Under the pieces are notes generated by a model. The model did no database searches. It was not told the DNA's origin and saw only the letters and a program-made list of their open reading frames with translations. Positions 16,633 to 25,771 of a DNA stretch of 64,000 nt are shown one piece after another. This DNA comes from Actinomycetota bacterium (GTDB lineage Bacteria; Actinomycetota; Geothermincolia; Geothermincolales; RBG-13-55-18). How positions within the stretch are numbered: position 1 is the first letter of the stretch; each line of letters opens with the position of its first letter. Where the stretch lies: the NCBI GenBank assembly GCA_003598015.1, contig QZKE01000033.1, positions 1 to 64,000 on the forward strand, in the 5' to 3' direction. The translations under genes were made by a program, and so were the position numbers.

Positions 16633-17901
16633 ATGAGGACCATAGACGATTTCTCGCTTCCCCTGGAGTACACAACGCCACTCCTTGAACCCCTGGGGAA
16701 CATAGTCAGGGACTGGGCGGAGAGAGAGGTCATCCCCTTCCGCCGGGAGTACGACGAGGACTGGAAGGATCACAGGCTCATCCTTCCTGCCATGGACAAG
16801 CTGCTGGGGGTATACGGGCTGCAGCGATTCCTCTGGCCTGAGGATCTGGGCGGCTGGGGCATGGGCAAATCCAACTACTTCTATGTGGCCGTGTACCGCC
16901 TGGTCGAGGAGATGGCCAGGGCCGACTCCGGCATGTGCGTGGCTATCGGCGTAGTGTTGTGGCCCATCGTATACATAACGGTAGAGCCCCATGTAAACAG
17001 GCGGCTTTGCGAGGAGTTCGCCCCCATGTTCTGCCAGACTGACCGGGCCGTCTTCTCCTGCATGGCCATGACCGAGCCCCAGGGAGGATCGGATATCGAG
17101 AACGTGGAGCTGCTCAAGGGGAGCACCATCCAGACCACCGCCGTGAAGGACGGTGACGAATGGGTGATCAACGGCCATAAGTTGTGGCCGACCAACACGG
17201 GCGGAGTAGCGGACCTCATGGCCGTGATATGCACGACCAATCCCGGCTCCGACGACCCGGGCGACATAGCGGTGATATTCGTGCCGGCAGACAGGCCCGG
17301 AGTGACCCAGGGAGAAGCCTACGAGAAGGCGGGTATGGCCGCCGACAAGAACGGCGATATATGGTTCGAAAACGTGCGCGTTCCCCTCTGGTACCGCGCG
17401 CACGGACCCGGCGACGATGCAAAATACTACGGGGAGATAGTCGCTTCGGGCAACATGGGCACCATAGCCATGGCCGCAGGAGTGATGCTGAATATCTACG
17501 AGAAACTGGGTGAATACACCAGTTCCAGAATATACAGAGGTAAACCCCTTAAGGAGAACGACGCCGTGGCGGGCGCCCTTTCCGACCTCGCGGCCACCAT
17601 CGAAGCGGTGAGGATGATCGGCTACCAGGCAGCGCGCATGTTGGACCGCCCCGAATTATACGGTGACAGGTGGAGCCCTGAGGTGGTGGCGAAGATTCGT
17701 GCCCACCGTTATTTTGCCGTGGACCGCTGTCTGGAGGTCGCCGATACGGCGATGAACCTGATGGAGGCCTGCGGCGCAGACCGGGAGCTGGACGTGGAGA
17801 AACACTGGCGTGACCTGAAGATGCTGCAGCTCTGGCTGGGTGGCAAACAGCTCTGCCAGATGGAGGTGGCCCGCTGGTTCTACGCATGCGAGACCCTGTG
17901 A
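16633..17901 (+). CDS. Acyl-CoA dehydrogenase 2 (catalytic-type Glu replaced)
   Basis: At 422 residues this is colinear with and very similar to dehydrogenase 1, including TEPQGGSD and WVINGHKLWPTNTGG. The segment that reads MVEGSKQL in the first copy is LWLGGKQL here, so the usual catalytic glutamate is replaced by leucine at residue 402. It may be an FAD-binding structural partner in a hetero-oligomer with copy 1, as known for some actinobacterial steroid-side-chain dehydrogenases, or may use a base elsewhere. A 15-nt gap from copy 1 supports co-translation. Confidence 0.88.
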   Translation: MRTIDDFSLPLEYTTPLLEPLGNIVRDWAEREVIPFRREYDEDWKDHRLILPAMDKLLGVYGLQRFLWPEDLGGWGMGKSNYFYVAVYRLVEEMARADSGMCVAIGVVLWPIVYITVEPHVNRRLCEEFAPMFCQTDRAVFSCMAMTEPQGGSDIENVELLKGSTIQTTAVKDGDEWVINGHKLWPTNTGGVADLMAVICTTNPGSDDPGDIAVIFVPADRPGVTQGEAYEKAGMAADKNGDIWFENVRVPLWYRAHGPGDDAKYYGEIVASGNMGTIAMAAGVMLNIYEKLGEYTSSRIYRGKPLKENDAVAGALSDLAATIEAVRMIGYQAARMLDRPELYGDRWSPEVVAKIRAHRYFAVDRCLEVADTAMNLMEACGADRELDVEKHWRDLKMLQLWLGGKQLCQMEVARWFYACETL

Positions 17902-17981
17902 GGTCAGCGCCAAGGAGATATACCGTTGGATGAATTACGGAACAGAGATCGGTTCTCATACGGGAAGCGAGGAGGGTGCCA

Positions 17982-19217
17982 ATGAACGACCTGGAACTTT
18001 TCCCTTATCCTAAGCACAGGCTACAAGCGACCGACCTGGACCTGGCCGCCAGCCTCAAGGGCCTGGTCGAGAAGCAGATCATGGACAAACGGCTGGAGCT
18101 GAAGGAAGACTACGAGCAGCTGCTGAAACCGTCCCTGGGAAAGCTGATGGTGGAGATCGGGCTGCAGAGGATGTTCTGGCCGGAGAAGCTGGGGGGCGAG
18201 GAACACAACGAGCCCGGTGCAGCCTATACCGTTGTCGCGGCCTTGGAGCAGGTCGGCAGGGCGGATATCGGCCTGGCTTTCCAGGCCGCTCACAGCCTGG
18301 CGCTGCAGGCAGCACTGGCCCTGGAGGCCAACTACATGGAACAACAGTGCGCGGCAATATCCCCGCTATTCTGCGAAGGCACACAACCCCTGATCGTCTC
18401 CTTCATCCTCCCCGCATTCGCGGAGGAGGAGGGGGTCCCAGAGTGGAGGGGCAAAGGCCTACAGGTAAAAGCCAGACGCAGTGGTGATACATGGGAGCTC
18501 AATGGCGCAAAAGTGCGGCCCACCTGTTCCGGGGCAGATGCTGACCTCTTTGGAGTATGGTGCGCCGTCGAAGGCGAGAATGAGCCTGCCTTTATCCTGG
18601 TGCCGGGAGACGTTCCCGGACTGACCCGCGGCGAGGAGTTTCTGAAGACGGGATTGGCGGCAAGCCGCAACGCCGACCTGGGCTTCGCATCGGTCAAGGT
18701 GCCGGCATCCGCTTGCGCCTGGCGGGGGGACGAGGGTCTATACCGCCTTCTCTCCTGGTACTACCTGGGGCTTGCAGCCGCCGCTTCCGGAGCGCTGCTG
18801 GCCACCTACGAGATCATCAAGGAATGGGGCGACAACCGGGTGATCAAAGGGCGCGGGCAGATCTTCAAGGAGAACCCTCTGACCGGTGCCCTGATGGGCG
18901 AGATCGCCAAGGATATCGCTGTCGTCCGCCTCCTAGCCTACAACCTGGCCGAGATACTGGCGGAGCCCGGGGCTTACGGCGATGCCGGATCCCTGGCGGT
19001 ATTCACCTCCGCCCTTATCATCGTCCACCAGGCCTACGTCGCCGCGGAGAACACCATCCATCACACCATGGAGCTCATGGCCTCTGCCGGATATGCCAAA
19101 GAATGGCAGCTAGAGCGTTACTGGCGGGATGTCAAGACCGTCCAATGCTACCTGGGTGCGTATGAGCTCGCCAAGCACGACTTTGCCCGCTGGTTCTACG
19201 GGACCAAGACCCTCTGA
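17982..19217 (+). CDS. Acyl-CoA dehydrogenase-like protein 3, divergent
   Basis: This 411-residue protein aligns over its whole length with the two preceding dehydrogenases (for example LQRMFWPEKLGG, FKENPLTGALMGEIAKD, LERYWRDVKTVQ). It has lost the TEPxxGSD flavin/substrate motif (ILPAFAEEEG in its place), and the catalytic-type Glu is Leu391 in CYLGAYEL. It is therefore probably non-catalytic or strongly altered. The ATG at 17982 has GGAGGG well spaced; a GTG at 17976 is less likely. It lies 80 nt after copy 2 and 10 nt before the next gene. Confidence 0.82.
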   Translation: MNDLELFPYPKHRLQATDLDLAASLKGLVEKQIMDKRLELKEDYEQLLKPSLGKLMVEIGLQRMFWPEKLGGEEHNEPGAAYTVVAALEQVGRADIGLAFQAAHSLALQAALALEANYMEQQCAAISPLFCEGTQPLIVSFILPAFAEEEGVPEWRGKGLQVKARRSGDTWELNGAKVRPTCSGADADLFGVWCAVEGENEPAFILVPGDVPGLTRGEEFLKTGLAASRNADLGFASVKVPASACAWRGDEGLYRLLSWYYLGLAAAASGALLATYEIIKEWGDNRVIKGRGQIFKENPLTGALMGEIAKDIAVVRLLAYNLAEILAEPGAYGDAGSLAVFTSALIIVHQAYVAAENTIHHTMELMASAGYAKEWQLERYWRDVKTVQCYLGAYELAKHDFARWFYGTKTL

Positions 19218-19227
19218 GGTGAGGAAA

Positions 19228-19941
19228 ATGATCACTGATATCGAGTCCAAGGCCAGGGCCCAGATCCAGACCAAAGGCCTCGTAGACGCGGCTGACCGCA
19301 TCATGCGGGAACTCATCCGCACGCCCAAGTTCAAGGAATCAATCATCATCCTGCTCAATTCCATCGACCCCCCCGCGGCGAGGAGCCTGGTGCGTACCCT
19401 TTTCTGGCAGGACCCCGGCCTGCTCATGTCCATCATGGGCAGCCTGCCCGCCATGATCAACGTGGGGAGTGAGGCCTTGGCCGAGATGGCGTTACAGATG
19501 AACACCATGCCCGCTCCCCTGTTGCAGGATTTCCTCAACCGCGTCGTGGCAGGCGTAGACGGGGCAGCGCTGGGTGAGGGTATCGGCGGCATGATATCCA
19601 TGCTTCTCTCCCTGAACCTTGCCGAACCGGACGGCGTGCTCAAGAAAGGCCTGACCGCACTGGGAGAGGGCTTCAGCCGGGGTTATGAGGAGGCAGCGGG
19701 AGAGGCTCCCCTGACCGCACGGCTGGAGAACTGGATGGCAGGTGTCGCCGAGAAAGCCAGGGACAAGGATTCTACCACCCACGCCATTATCCAGGCAGCG
19801 GGCAAGGCGATGAAGAAAAACCCCGACTTCGTGGAACACGTCCTCAAGCCCCTACTCGAGCCGGCGCTGAAAGCCCCGGCCAAGAAGAGCACGGCGGCGG
19901 CAAAGAAGCCCGCCAAGCCCAAGCAGTCAAAAAAGGAATGA
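19228..19941 (+). CDS. Helical-repeat protein H1, unknown family
   Basis: The 237-residue product is predicted almost entirely helical and has no motif I recognise. It carries one copy of a repeat shared with the genes at 19955 and 21571: DPG at residue 62, an Asn 16 residues later in PAMIN, NTMP at 92-95, then VVAGVDGAALGEGI. The C-terminus is a basic Lys/Ala/Pro tail (KKSTAAAKKPAKP), suggesting contact with nucleic acid, membrane or an acidic partner. It starts 10 nt after dehydrogenase 3 and ends 13 nt before H2, so it is an integral part of this operon. Confidence 0.72.
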   Translation: MITDIESKARAQIQTKGLVDAADRIMRELIRTPKFKESIIILLNSIDPPAARSLVRTLFWQDPGLLMSIMGSLPAMINVGSEALAEMALQMNTMPAPLLQDFLNRVVAGVDGAALGEGIGGMISMLLSLNLAEPDGVLKKGLTALGEGFSRGYEEAAGEAPLTARLENWMAGVAEKARDKDSTTHAIIQAAGKAMKKNPDFVEHVLKPLLEPALKAPAKKSTAAAKKPAKPKQSKKE

Positions 19942-19954
19942 GGGGGTGGATGGC

Positions 19955-20635
19955 ATGGATGAGATGAAACCCGTCCAGGGACTGTCAGAACGCCTGATGC
20001 GAGAGGTAATCGCGACCCCCGCATTAAAAGAGATCGTCCTTATGCGCATGAAGGACATCAAGCCGGAGACCGCCCCGGGCGTGGTAAGGACGCTCCTGTG
20101 GGGAGACCCCGGCATATCCATGAGCCTCTTCGGCGCCCTGCCGGACGCCGTAAACTGGCTACTGGAGCTGCTGCTGGAACTGGGGAGGCAGCTCAATGGA
20201 CTGCCGGAGCCGCTGCTCAAGGACATCCTCGGCCAGGTCGGCGGCGGTATCGACCCAGAACGGCTGAAGCAGTTCCCGGCGGTCTACGGCCAGCTGGCCA
20301 GGCGCCTCCTCATCGGCGAGGGCAAGACCCCTGAGGAGGCGCGCGATGCGGTAATCACCGCGCTCAACACCGCACTGTCGGGACTCGACAACCTCACCGT
20401 CAAGCTGGAGGACAACCGGGCGGACATCGCCCGTTCCCTGGCCCTGGGCGTGAAGGAATTGGATACCGCCACTCTGGCCCGGTCCCTGCGGCGCGTCGGC
20501 CAGCTGGTACTGGCGGTAGCGCGGCAACCAAAGGAGAAGAAGGGCGGCAAAACCCCCAAGACCGCGGCGGCTGTGGGTGGAGTGGCTGCGGTGCTGGCTT
20601 TATTCGTGTTGATAAAAAAGATAAGAAGCCGCTGA
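19955..20635 (+). CDS. Helical-repeat protein H2 with C-terminal membrane anchor
   Basis: The 226-residue product aligns with H1: RTPK/ATPALKE, then VVRTLLWGDPG near residue 51, LPDAVN, and NGLPEPLLKDILGQ at 81. The body is helical and amphipathic. Unlike H1 it ends in a single hydrophobic segment (AAAVGGVAAVLALFVLI) followed by KKIRSR, which looks like a tail anchor with a cytoplasmic basic end. It could tether the acyl-CoA enzymes to the membrane; this is inference. The ATG at 19955 has AGGGGG 8 nt upstream. Confidence 0.72.
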   Translation: MDEMKPVQGLSERLMREVIATPALKEIVLMRMKDIKPETAPGVVRTLLWGDPGISMSLFGALPDAVNWLLELLLELGRQLNGLPEPLLKDILGQVGGGIDPERLKQFPAVYGQLARRLLIGEGKTPEEARDAVITALNTALSGLDNLTVKLEDNRADIARSLALGVKELDTATLARSLRRVGQLVLAVARQPKEKKGGKTPKTAAAVGGVAAVLALFVLIKKIRSR

Positions 20636-20720
20636 GCGAACCCGTGAGGCACCAGGCCTCGATAGCCCGCGGTAAATGTTCGCTTGTGCGAGCGGCATCA
20701 TTCCACTCAGGAGGTGGGCA

Positions 20721-21158
20721 ATGGGAGATAATGCTGGATACCTCGAGAAAAAGAAGAAGTGGCAGAAGTTCATGTACGGTTATAACACCGCGATGTGCTT
20801 AAGCGCGGGTCCGCCCATGGTCCTCGCGCAGGGCTTTACCCGCAAGTTGTTGAAGTGGCCGTACGATGACCCGGTGATGATGGGTATCTATGGCTCCATC
20901 GTGACCTCCGTCGGAGTCCTCTCTGCGGCGGCACTACAGGACGAGGCGCAGTACGAGAAATTCCTTCCCATCCTCTACACCCAGATCATGTACAAGACGG
21001 CTACCTGCGCGCTCATTGCGGGTAAGCTGCGCAAGAAGGAAGTGTCCTCCTGGGGGCTGCACTTCATCCTCTGGTTCTTCGTGCTCTACATTGTTTTGCT
21101 TTCCCAGGCCATCCCATGGAAAAAGGGTGCGTGCTGCGGGGAAGAGGGTACCGGCTGA
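20721..21158 (+). CDS. Small integral membrane protein, unknown function
   Basis: This 145-residue protein has a basic N-terminus (KKKKWQKF) and about three to four hydrophobic segments, near residues 25-45, 55-75, 85-105 and 110-130. It ends in a short tail with adjacent cysteines (ACCGEE). No family is recognised. AGGAGG lies 6 nt before the ATG at 20721. It lies 85 nt after H2, inside the acyl-CoA module, and may be its membrane component. Confidence 0.65.
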   Translation: MGDNAGYLEKKKKWQKFMYGYNTAMCLSAGPPMVLAQGFTRKLLKWPYDDPVMMGIYGSIVTSVGVLSAAALQDEAQYEKFLPILYTQIMYKTATCALIAGKLRKKEVSSWGLHFILWFFVLYIVLLSQAIPWKKGACCGEEGTG

Positions 21159-21570
21159 AGCCGGGGCGGGAACGGAAATGCGTATATCATCGCGAGAGCG
21201 GATGGGCGTGACCATGACATTCGGATATCGGGCGTCCGCTGTGTAGCGACGGTGTTCTATCCGCGGTGCGGCGTGCTGCGCAGCCGCCGCGGGTTGCGAA
21301 TATACGGCATCGGGACAAGGGTTCTGTTCTATGATATGCATGGATATCGGCTGTCCTTCGCAGCCGCAGCCTGATCGTTGCATTTCTTCATAACACCACG
21401 TTGACAGCGAAGGCCCCGGATTATTACCGCGAGGAAGTGGGGCCGCGTGAGCGGAAAAGAACGTCCATCATACGGGCCGATCGATACCGCTTTCAATGCA
21501 CTTCATGAGCCCCTTTTTCCGTAATGGACGTACAGGGTATGGAACCGGATGGGATAGCGAGGTGATGCAC
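21159..21570. other. Gene-free stretch inside the acyl-CoA module
   Basis: No convincing gene is seen in these ~410 bp. A TTGACA hexamer lies at 21401-21406 without a clear -10 at the right distance (nearest AT-rich run TTATTA at 21421). A GC-rich imperfect hairpin occurs near 21265-21292. It may hold a secondary promoter for the genes from 21571 onward. Confidence 0.3.
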
Positions 21571-22992
21571 ATGGAAACGCAGGGAGGAGGCGCTCCTCTC
21601 ACGGCGGAGCAAATGAGGGATACGATATCACGCCTGGTGGAAGGGTTAAATGCCAGTGACCCCGGGGAGCTGGCCGGGGAGTTATTCCGCGAGGACGGCG
21701 AGTTCTCACGGGCGTTGATCGCCGCCGTACCACGCCTGGTGAGCGCGGCGGCAGAGGCAGTCAAGTTGTTCGTGGAGTCGATGGAAGGCCTGCCGGCGGA
21801 TAAGGGGGCCGAGTTGGTGGCAGGGGCCTACGCCCAACTGGAAGGCGGCGAGATCGCCGAAGCAGTGAACGCTTTTTCCCGCCTCGTCATCAGGTTGCAC
21901 GAAGAGAACCCCGAGCTCTTTCCCGTAAACCGGGTGGGAATCGTATCCGACTTCATGGAGGCCACGGACTTCGGCAAGCTGCGCGTTGCGGCAACCTACC
22001 ACTTCGGCGACAGGCTGGATCTGGCTCGCAGGGAGGTGGAGCTGCTGGGGGAAAACCCCATGGCGCTGATAAACATCTTCAGCCTGGTCGCCCCACTGGT
22101 GAACGACGCCCTGCAGGTGCTGAAAGCCCTCTTCGCTATCCTGGCCCTGCCCGCGGAGGCCGTTACCTACGCCCTCTTCAAGATCATGGAGGACCTCGAC
22201 TGGCAGGACGTCGCCGCCGTCATCAACGGCCTGGCCGCCTTCGTCGTCAACGTGCACCGCGGCAGCATGATCCTGGGAGACGGCAGCCTTTACACCAGGG
22301 GGCCTCTAACCCGCATCAGCTCGGAGCTGGTCTCCACGCTGGACGGGCAGGTGCTCGCCGAGGCCATAGTCGCCATCGGGGAGGAGGGGGAGATGCTCTC
22401 CACCGCCCTGGCGGGTCAAGTACTGGCCAACGAGGACCTGGTGCTGCCCCTGACCGAGGCAGCGGTCTTTGTGGCCAACTCCTCCTTCCGGGCTGCCGCG
22501 GACATCCTGGAGAAGGCGAACGCCATGCCGCAGGAGATGGTGAACAAGATGGTCGCGGCCGTGGCGGAGGACCTGGAGGTCAAGGAGCTGGGGAGGGCGC
22601 TCGTCTCCCTGGCCGCTTTCAACCGCAGGGTGATCGCCGAGAACCCCGAGCTCATCGCCGCGATGTCGCGGGAAGCACTCTCCGCTCTGGAGCTCGAGGT
22701 GAGCCCGGAGACCCTGGCGGCCAGGACCAACCGGGGGCTTCACCTCTACAACGAGTGGGTGAGGGACAACCCCGGCATCGTGGCCGGAGCCCTCGACGGC
22801 TTCCTGGCGGGCGTCGACGCGCAACAGCTCGGCCAGGCGGCGCAATCGTCGGCGGCTCAGGTAGCGGATGCGTTATCCCGCAACCCGGCGGTGATGAAAC
22901 CGCTCCTCAAGGCGGCGATGTCCATCCTTTACGGGAGTGTAAAAGGATACGTCAAGGGCCTTGCGGCCCGTAGGAAGGCGAAGGGGGTGTAG
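21571..22992 (+). CDS. Helical-repeat protein H3 with three internal repeats
   Basis: The 473-residue product is helical and acidic and ends in a basic tail. It contains three copies of the unit found once in H1 and H2, starting near residues 42 (EDGEFSRALIAAVPRL), 152 (ENPMALINIFSLVAPLVN) and 277 (NEDLVLPLTEAAVFVAN). Two copies then continue into a helix ending ENPELF or ENPELI. The period is about 110-125 residues. No enzymatic motif is visible; a scaffold or adaptor role is inferred. The ATG at 21571 has GAGG 8 nt upstream. It ends 5 nt before the dehydratase beta-like gene. Confidence 0.72.
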   Translation: METQGGGAPLTAEQMRDTISRLVEGLNASDPGELAGELFREDGEFSRALIAAVPRLVSAAAEAVKLFVESMEGLPADKGAELVAGAYAQLEGGEIAEAVNAFSRLVIRLHEENPELFPVNRVGIVSDFMEATDFGKLRVAATYHFGDRLDLARREVELLGENPMALINIFSLVAPLVNDALQVLKALFAILALPAEAVTYALFKIMEDLDWQDVAAVINGLAAFVVNVHRGSMILGDGSLYTRGPLTRISSELVSTLDGQVLAEAIVAIGEEGEMLSTALAGQVLANEDLVLPLTEAAVFVANSSFRAAADILEKANAMPQEMVNKMVAAVAEDLEVKELGRALVSLAAFNRRVIAENPELIAAMSREALSALELEVSPETLAARTNRGLHLYNEWVRDNPGIVAGALDGFLAGVDAQQLGQAAQSSAAQVADALSRNPAVMKPLLKAAMSILYGSVKGYVKGLAARRKAKGV

Positions 22993-22997
22993 GAACC

Positions 22998-24122
22998 ATG
23001 GAGACGACCAAGACCCTGGGGAGGGAAACGGAGATATACAACGACTATGTCAAGGACTGGAAGGACAAGGGCGGTAAGGTGGTGGGATATGCCTGCGTAG
23101 CCACCCCGGTGGAGCTCATCGAGGCAGCGGGCCTCCTCCCCTACCGCATCAAGGCCCTGGGCAACTCCGATACGGAGCTGGCCGATGGGGAGATGTCCCT
23201 CTTTAACTGCTCCTTCTGCCGCGCCTGCCTGCAGCTGGGCCTGGACGGCACGTACGATTTCCTCGACGGGCTCGTCGAGACCAACGGCTGCGATCACCTG
23301 CGGGCCATGTTCGAGAACTGGCAGCACCAGAAGAACCTCGACTGTTTCTATTATCTCAAGGTGCCGCACTTTCTCCGTGACGATTCCCTGGCCTACTTCG
23401 AGGAACAACTGGAACAACTGAAGGAGCTCCTGGAGGAGAAGTTCTCCACTCGGGTGAGCGACGAAGCACTGGAGGAGGCCATACGGGGCTGGGAGACGGT
23501 GAGGGAGAAGTGGAGGGAGCTCTCCGCCTTGCGCGAGCTTGAGGAGCCCAAGGTCACCGGCAGCGAGGCCCTGGCCCTTGAGGTGAAGGGTTCCTCCATG
23601 CGCAGCGAGGACTTCTCCCGCATGCTCTCGCAATTCATGGAGGAAAGAAAGAACGCAGCGGGGATCAGGCCCGCGGCGAGGCTGATGCTCTGCGGGCCCG
23701 CCACCGACGAGGTGGAGTGGTTCGAGGAGATCGAGCGCCTGGGCGCGGTGGTGGTCGCCGACGCCCTCTGCTTCGGCTCCCGCGCTTTCGCCACCGCCAT
23801 GGTCAGTGAGGGCGACCCCCTGCACCGGCTGGCTGAGAGCTATCTCTCGAGCATCTTCTGCCCCCGCATGTACCTGGAATACGCGCGGCGCCGGGATCTG
23901 CTCATGGAGACGGCGCGCAGGGCCCGGGTGGACGGGGCCATCTACCTTTACAACAAGTTCTGCGACCTGCACGGCGTGGACTCCGTCCTGGTGCGCCGGG
24001 ACCTGGAGGAAGCCGGGATACCGGTGCTGGTCCTGGAGAAGGAATACAGCGCCAAGGCGGACATCGGGAGGGTCAAGACCCGGGTGCAGGCCTTCATGGA
24101 GAGGATAGGAGGTGGAGCGTGA
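22998..24122 (+). CDS. 2-hydroxyacyl-CoA dehydratase / benzoyl-CoA reductase-type subunit (smaller)
   Basis: This 374-residue protein fits the HgdB/BcrB-like D-subunit family, whose members bind a 4Fe-4S cluster and carry out ATP-primed one-electron chemistry on acyl-CoAs. It opens with GKVVGYACVATPVELIEAAGLLPYR, the usual family start, then NCSFCRACLQ near residue 70 with candidate cluster cysteines and SIFCPRMYLEYARR near 290. It is short for the family, as these subunits usually have 375-430 residues. The next gene overlaps its stop codon and encodes the likely partner; an activase gene lies at 30.25 kb. Confidence 0.85.
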   Translation: METTKTLGRETEIYNDYVKDWKDKGGKVVGYACVATPVELIEAAGLLPYRIKALGNSDTELADGEMSLFNCSFCRACLQLGLDGTYDFLDGLVETNGCDHLRAMFENWQHQKNLDCFYYLKVPHFLRDDSLAYFEEQLEQLKELLEEKFSTRVSDEALEEAIRGWETVREKWRELSALRELEEPKVTGSEALALEVKGSSMRSEDFSRMLSQFMEERKNAAGIRPAARLMLCGPATDEVEWFEEIERLGAVVVADALCFGSRAFATAMVSEGDPLHRLAESYLSSIFCPRMYLEYARRRDLLMETARRARVDGAIYLYNKFCDLHGVDSVLVRRDLEEAGIPVLVLEKEYSAKADIGRVKTRVQAFMERIGGGA

Positions 24123-25552
24123 TGGATAAGGGATTCGTCATGCGGGAAGGGGAGAACGGCTTCGAGCGCGCCATAGCCATCCTGGAGATGATCTACAAGC
24201 TCCCCGACAACCTGAGCGAGGAGGACGTGGAGGCCGCGAAGAACTTCGTCTTCCCGGAGCTGCAACACACCGTCATCGGCCTGCTGGAGCTACCGGCCGA
24301 CCGGGAGCTTGAGCTCTTCTTCTTCCGCCTCCTGTTGGGCATCCTGAAGGAGGCACAGAACGCCCAGGCGGAGGGCAAGAAGCTGGTCTTCATCCCCTTC
24401 ACCTTCCCCCCCGAGATCTTCTACGCCTTCGACAACATCTTTCCCCTGTGCACCGAGATCGTGGGCGGGCTGATCACCAACATCTGCTACGGGCAGGGGG
24501 AGCGCTTCTGGGATTTCGCCATGGGACTGGGCCTGCCCGACTCTCTCTGCTCAGCCAACACCATCGGCACCATGCCCTTCTTCATGGGGCCGGGGCTCAG
24601 GGCCGACGCCATCGTCTACAACTCCGCCGGCAGCTGCAACCCCAACGCCAAGATACACGCCTTCGCCTCTGACTACCTGGGCATCCCCCAGTTCATCCTG
24701 GAGAAGCCGGTAGACGAATCGGCGCGGGGCCGCGAGCTCTACTTCGAGTACTTGAAGAGGTTCGTCCAGGAGCTGGAGGAATGGTCAGGCAGTGAGATGC
24801 GGGAGGAGCGGCTGCGCGAGGTGATGGAGAAATCCTACCAGGCGGTTGAGCTCTACAACGAGTTCTGGGAGCTCAAGAAGGCCAGGCCCTGCCCGGTGCC
24901 CAACATCTTCAGTATGACCCTGCTGGTGCTGCGCAGCCAGTGCTGGGGCCGGCAGGAAGCGGTTGACGTCATGCAGAAGATGGTGGACATGTCCAAGGAG
25001 CGGCTGCGCACGGGCGAATACACCGCCGACGAGGAGCTGGCCCGGGTGTACATAACCTACATCTACTGGCTCTTCGACTTCGCCGGCTACTTCACCTGGA
25101 TGGAGAAGGAGGGGATAACCATCCTCGGAGATATCCTGGCCATCCATTACTTCCCGGAGATGGACTTCTCCTCCAAGGAGAGCATGCTGCGGGGCATGGC
25201 GGACATCGCCTTCGACTACCCCATGACCCGGCAGATGGGAGGGGAATCCATCTCCATGCGCTGGCTGGACGATGTCGCCTGGGCCGCGCAAGACCTGGGG
25301 GCGGACGCCTGCATCTTCGGCGGCGTGCATGCCTGCAAGCACACCCTGGGCACGGCGGCCTACTTCCGCCGGGAGATGATGAAGAGAGCCGGCCTGCCCA
25401 CCCTCATGCTCACCGGGGACGTATTCGACAAAAGGCATACGCCCATGGAGATGTTCCAGGAGGAGGTCAAGACCTTCGTGGACCAGGTGGTCGCGAAGAA
25501 GAAGGCCCCGCGCAAGCGCAAGAAAGTGCAGGCTGGCGGGGGGGCGGAGTAG
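24122..25552 (+). CDS. 2-hydroxyacyl-CoA dehydratase / benzoyl-CoA reductase-type subunit (larger)
   Basis: This 476-residue protein belongs to the same family as the gene before it, in the larger-subunit style. It has PFTFPPEIFYAFDNIFPLCTE near residue 95, a candidate cluster segment around LCSANTIGTMPFF, and a C-terminal half with GVHACKHTLGTAAYFRREM and MLTGDVFDKRHTPMEMFQEE. These resemble the HgdA/FldB substrate-radical subunits. It overlaps the preceding gene by one base (TGATG), and a GTG at 24119 is an alternative start. The C-terminal KKKAPRKRKK tail is an unusual basic extension that echoes that of H1. The substrate is unknown. Confidence 0.85.
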   Translation: MDKGFVMREGENGFERAIAILEMIYKLPDNLSEEDVEAAKNFVFPELQHTVIGLLELPADRELELFFFRLLLGILKEAQNAQAEGKKLVFIPFTFPPEIFYAFDNIFPLCTEIVGGLITNICYGQGERFWDFAMGLGLPDSLCSANTIGTMPFFMGPGLRADAIVYNSAGSCNPNAKIHAFASDYLGIPQFILEKPVDESARGRELYFEYLKRFVQELEEWSGSEMREERLREVMEKSYQAVELYNEFWELKKARPCPVPNIFSMTLLVLRSQCWGRQEAVDVMQKMVDMSKERLRTGEYTADEELARVYITYIYWLFDFAGYFTWMEKEGITILGDILAIHYFPEMDFSSKESMLRGMADIAFDYPMTRQMGGESISMRWLDDVAWAAQDLGADACIFGGVHACKHTLGTAAYFRREMMKRAGLPTLMLTGDVFDKRHTPMEMFQEEVKTFVDQVVAKKKAPRKRKKVQAGGGAE

Positions 25553-25641
25553 GAAAGATCGGGTGGCCTCAAGCCACCGAGATATGCGCGTCGCGACGGA
25601 AGGCGCGGGTCGCGTGCCGCAGCGGCGCGGCGATGGTCTAT

Positions 25642-25735
25642 GTCATTGCGAGGAGGCGTCTTCGCCGACGAAGCAATCTCCTCCGGAGGCCGAGCATGGT
25701 GCGGACGAGATCGCTTCGCTGGCGCTCGCGATGAC
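25642..25735. repeat. REP-like inverted repeat (BIME-type)
   Basis: Left arm TCATTGCGAGGAG...CGACGAAGCAATCTC (25643-25680) and right arm GAGATCGCTTCG...CTCGCGATGAC (25707-25735) are near reverse complements. This is the widespread CATTGCGAG/GCAATCTC type of hairpin repeat found in many bacterial genomes. It lies between the dehydratase gene and the second Fe-S gene. Confidence 0.7.
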
Positions 25736-25771
25736 GTCGCGCTCCAGCCACTACAAAAGAATTGGGGGGTC

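Noticed and set aside
15964..17403. 479-codon minus-strand open frame across two dehydrogenases
   Set aside because: It is antisense to two conserved enzymes and contains no recognisable domain.
21401..21429. Promoter at TTGACA before H3
   Set aside because: No acceptable -10 lies at 16-18 bp, so it is only mentioned in the gap description.
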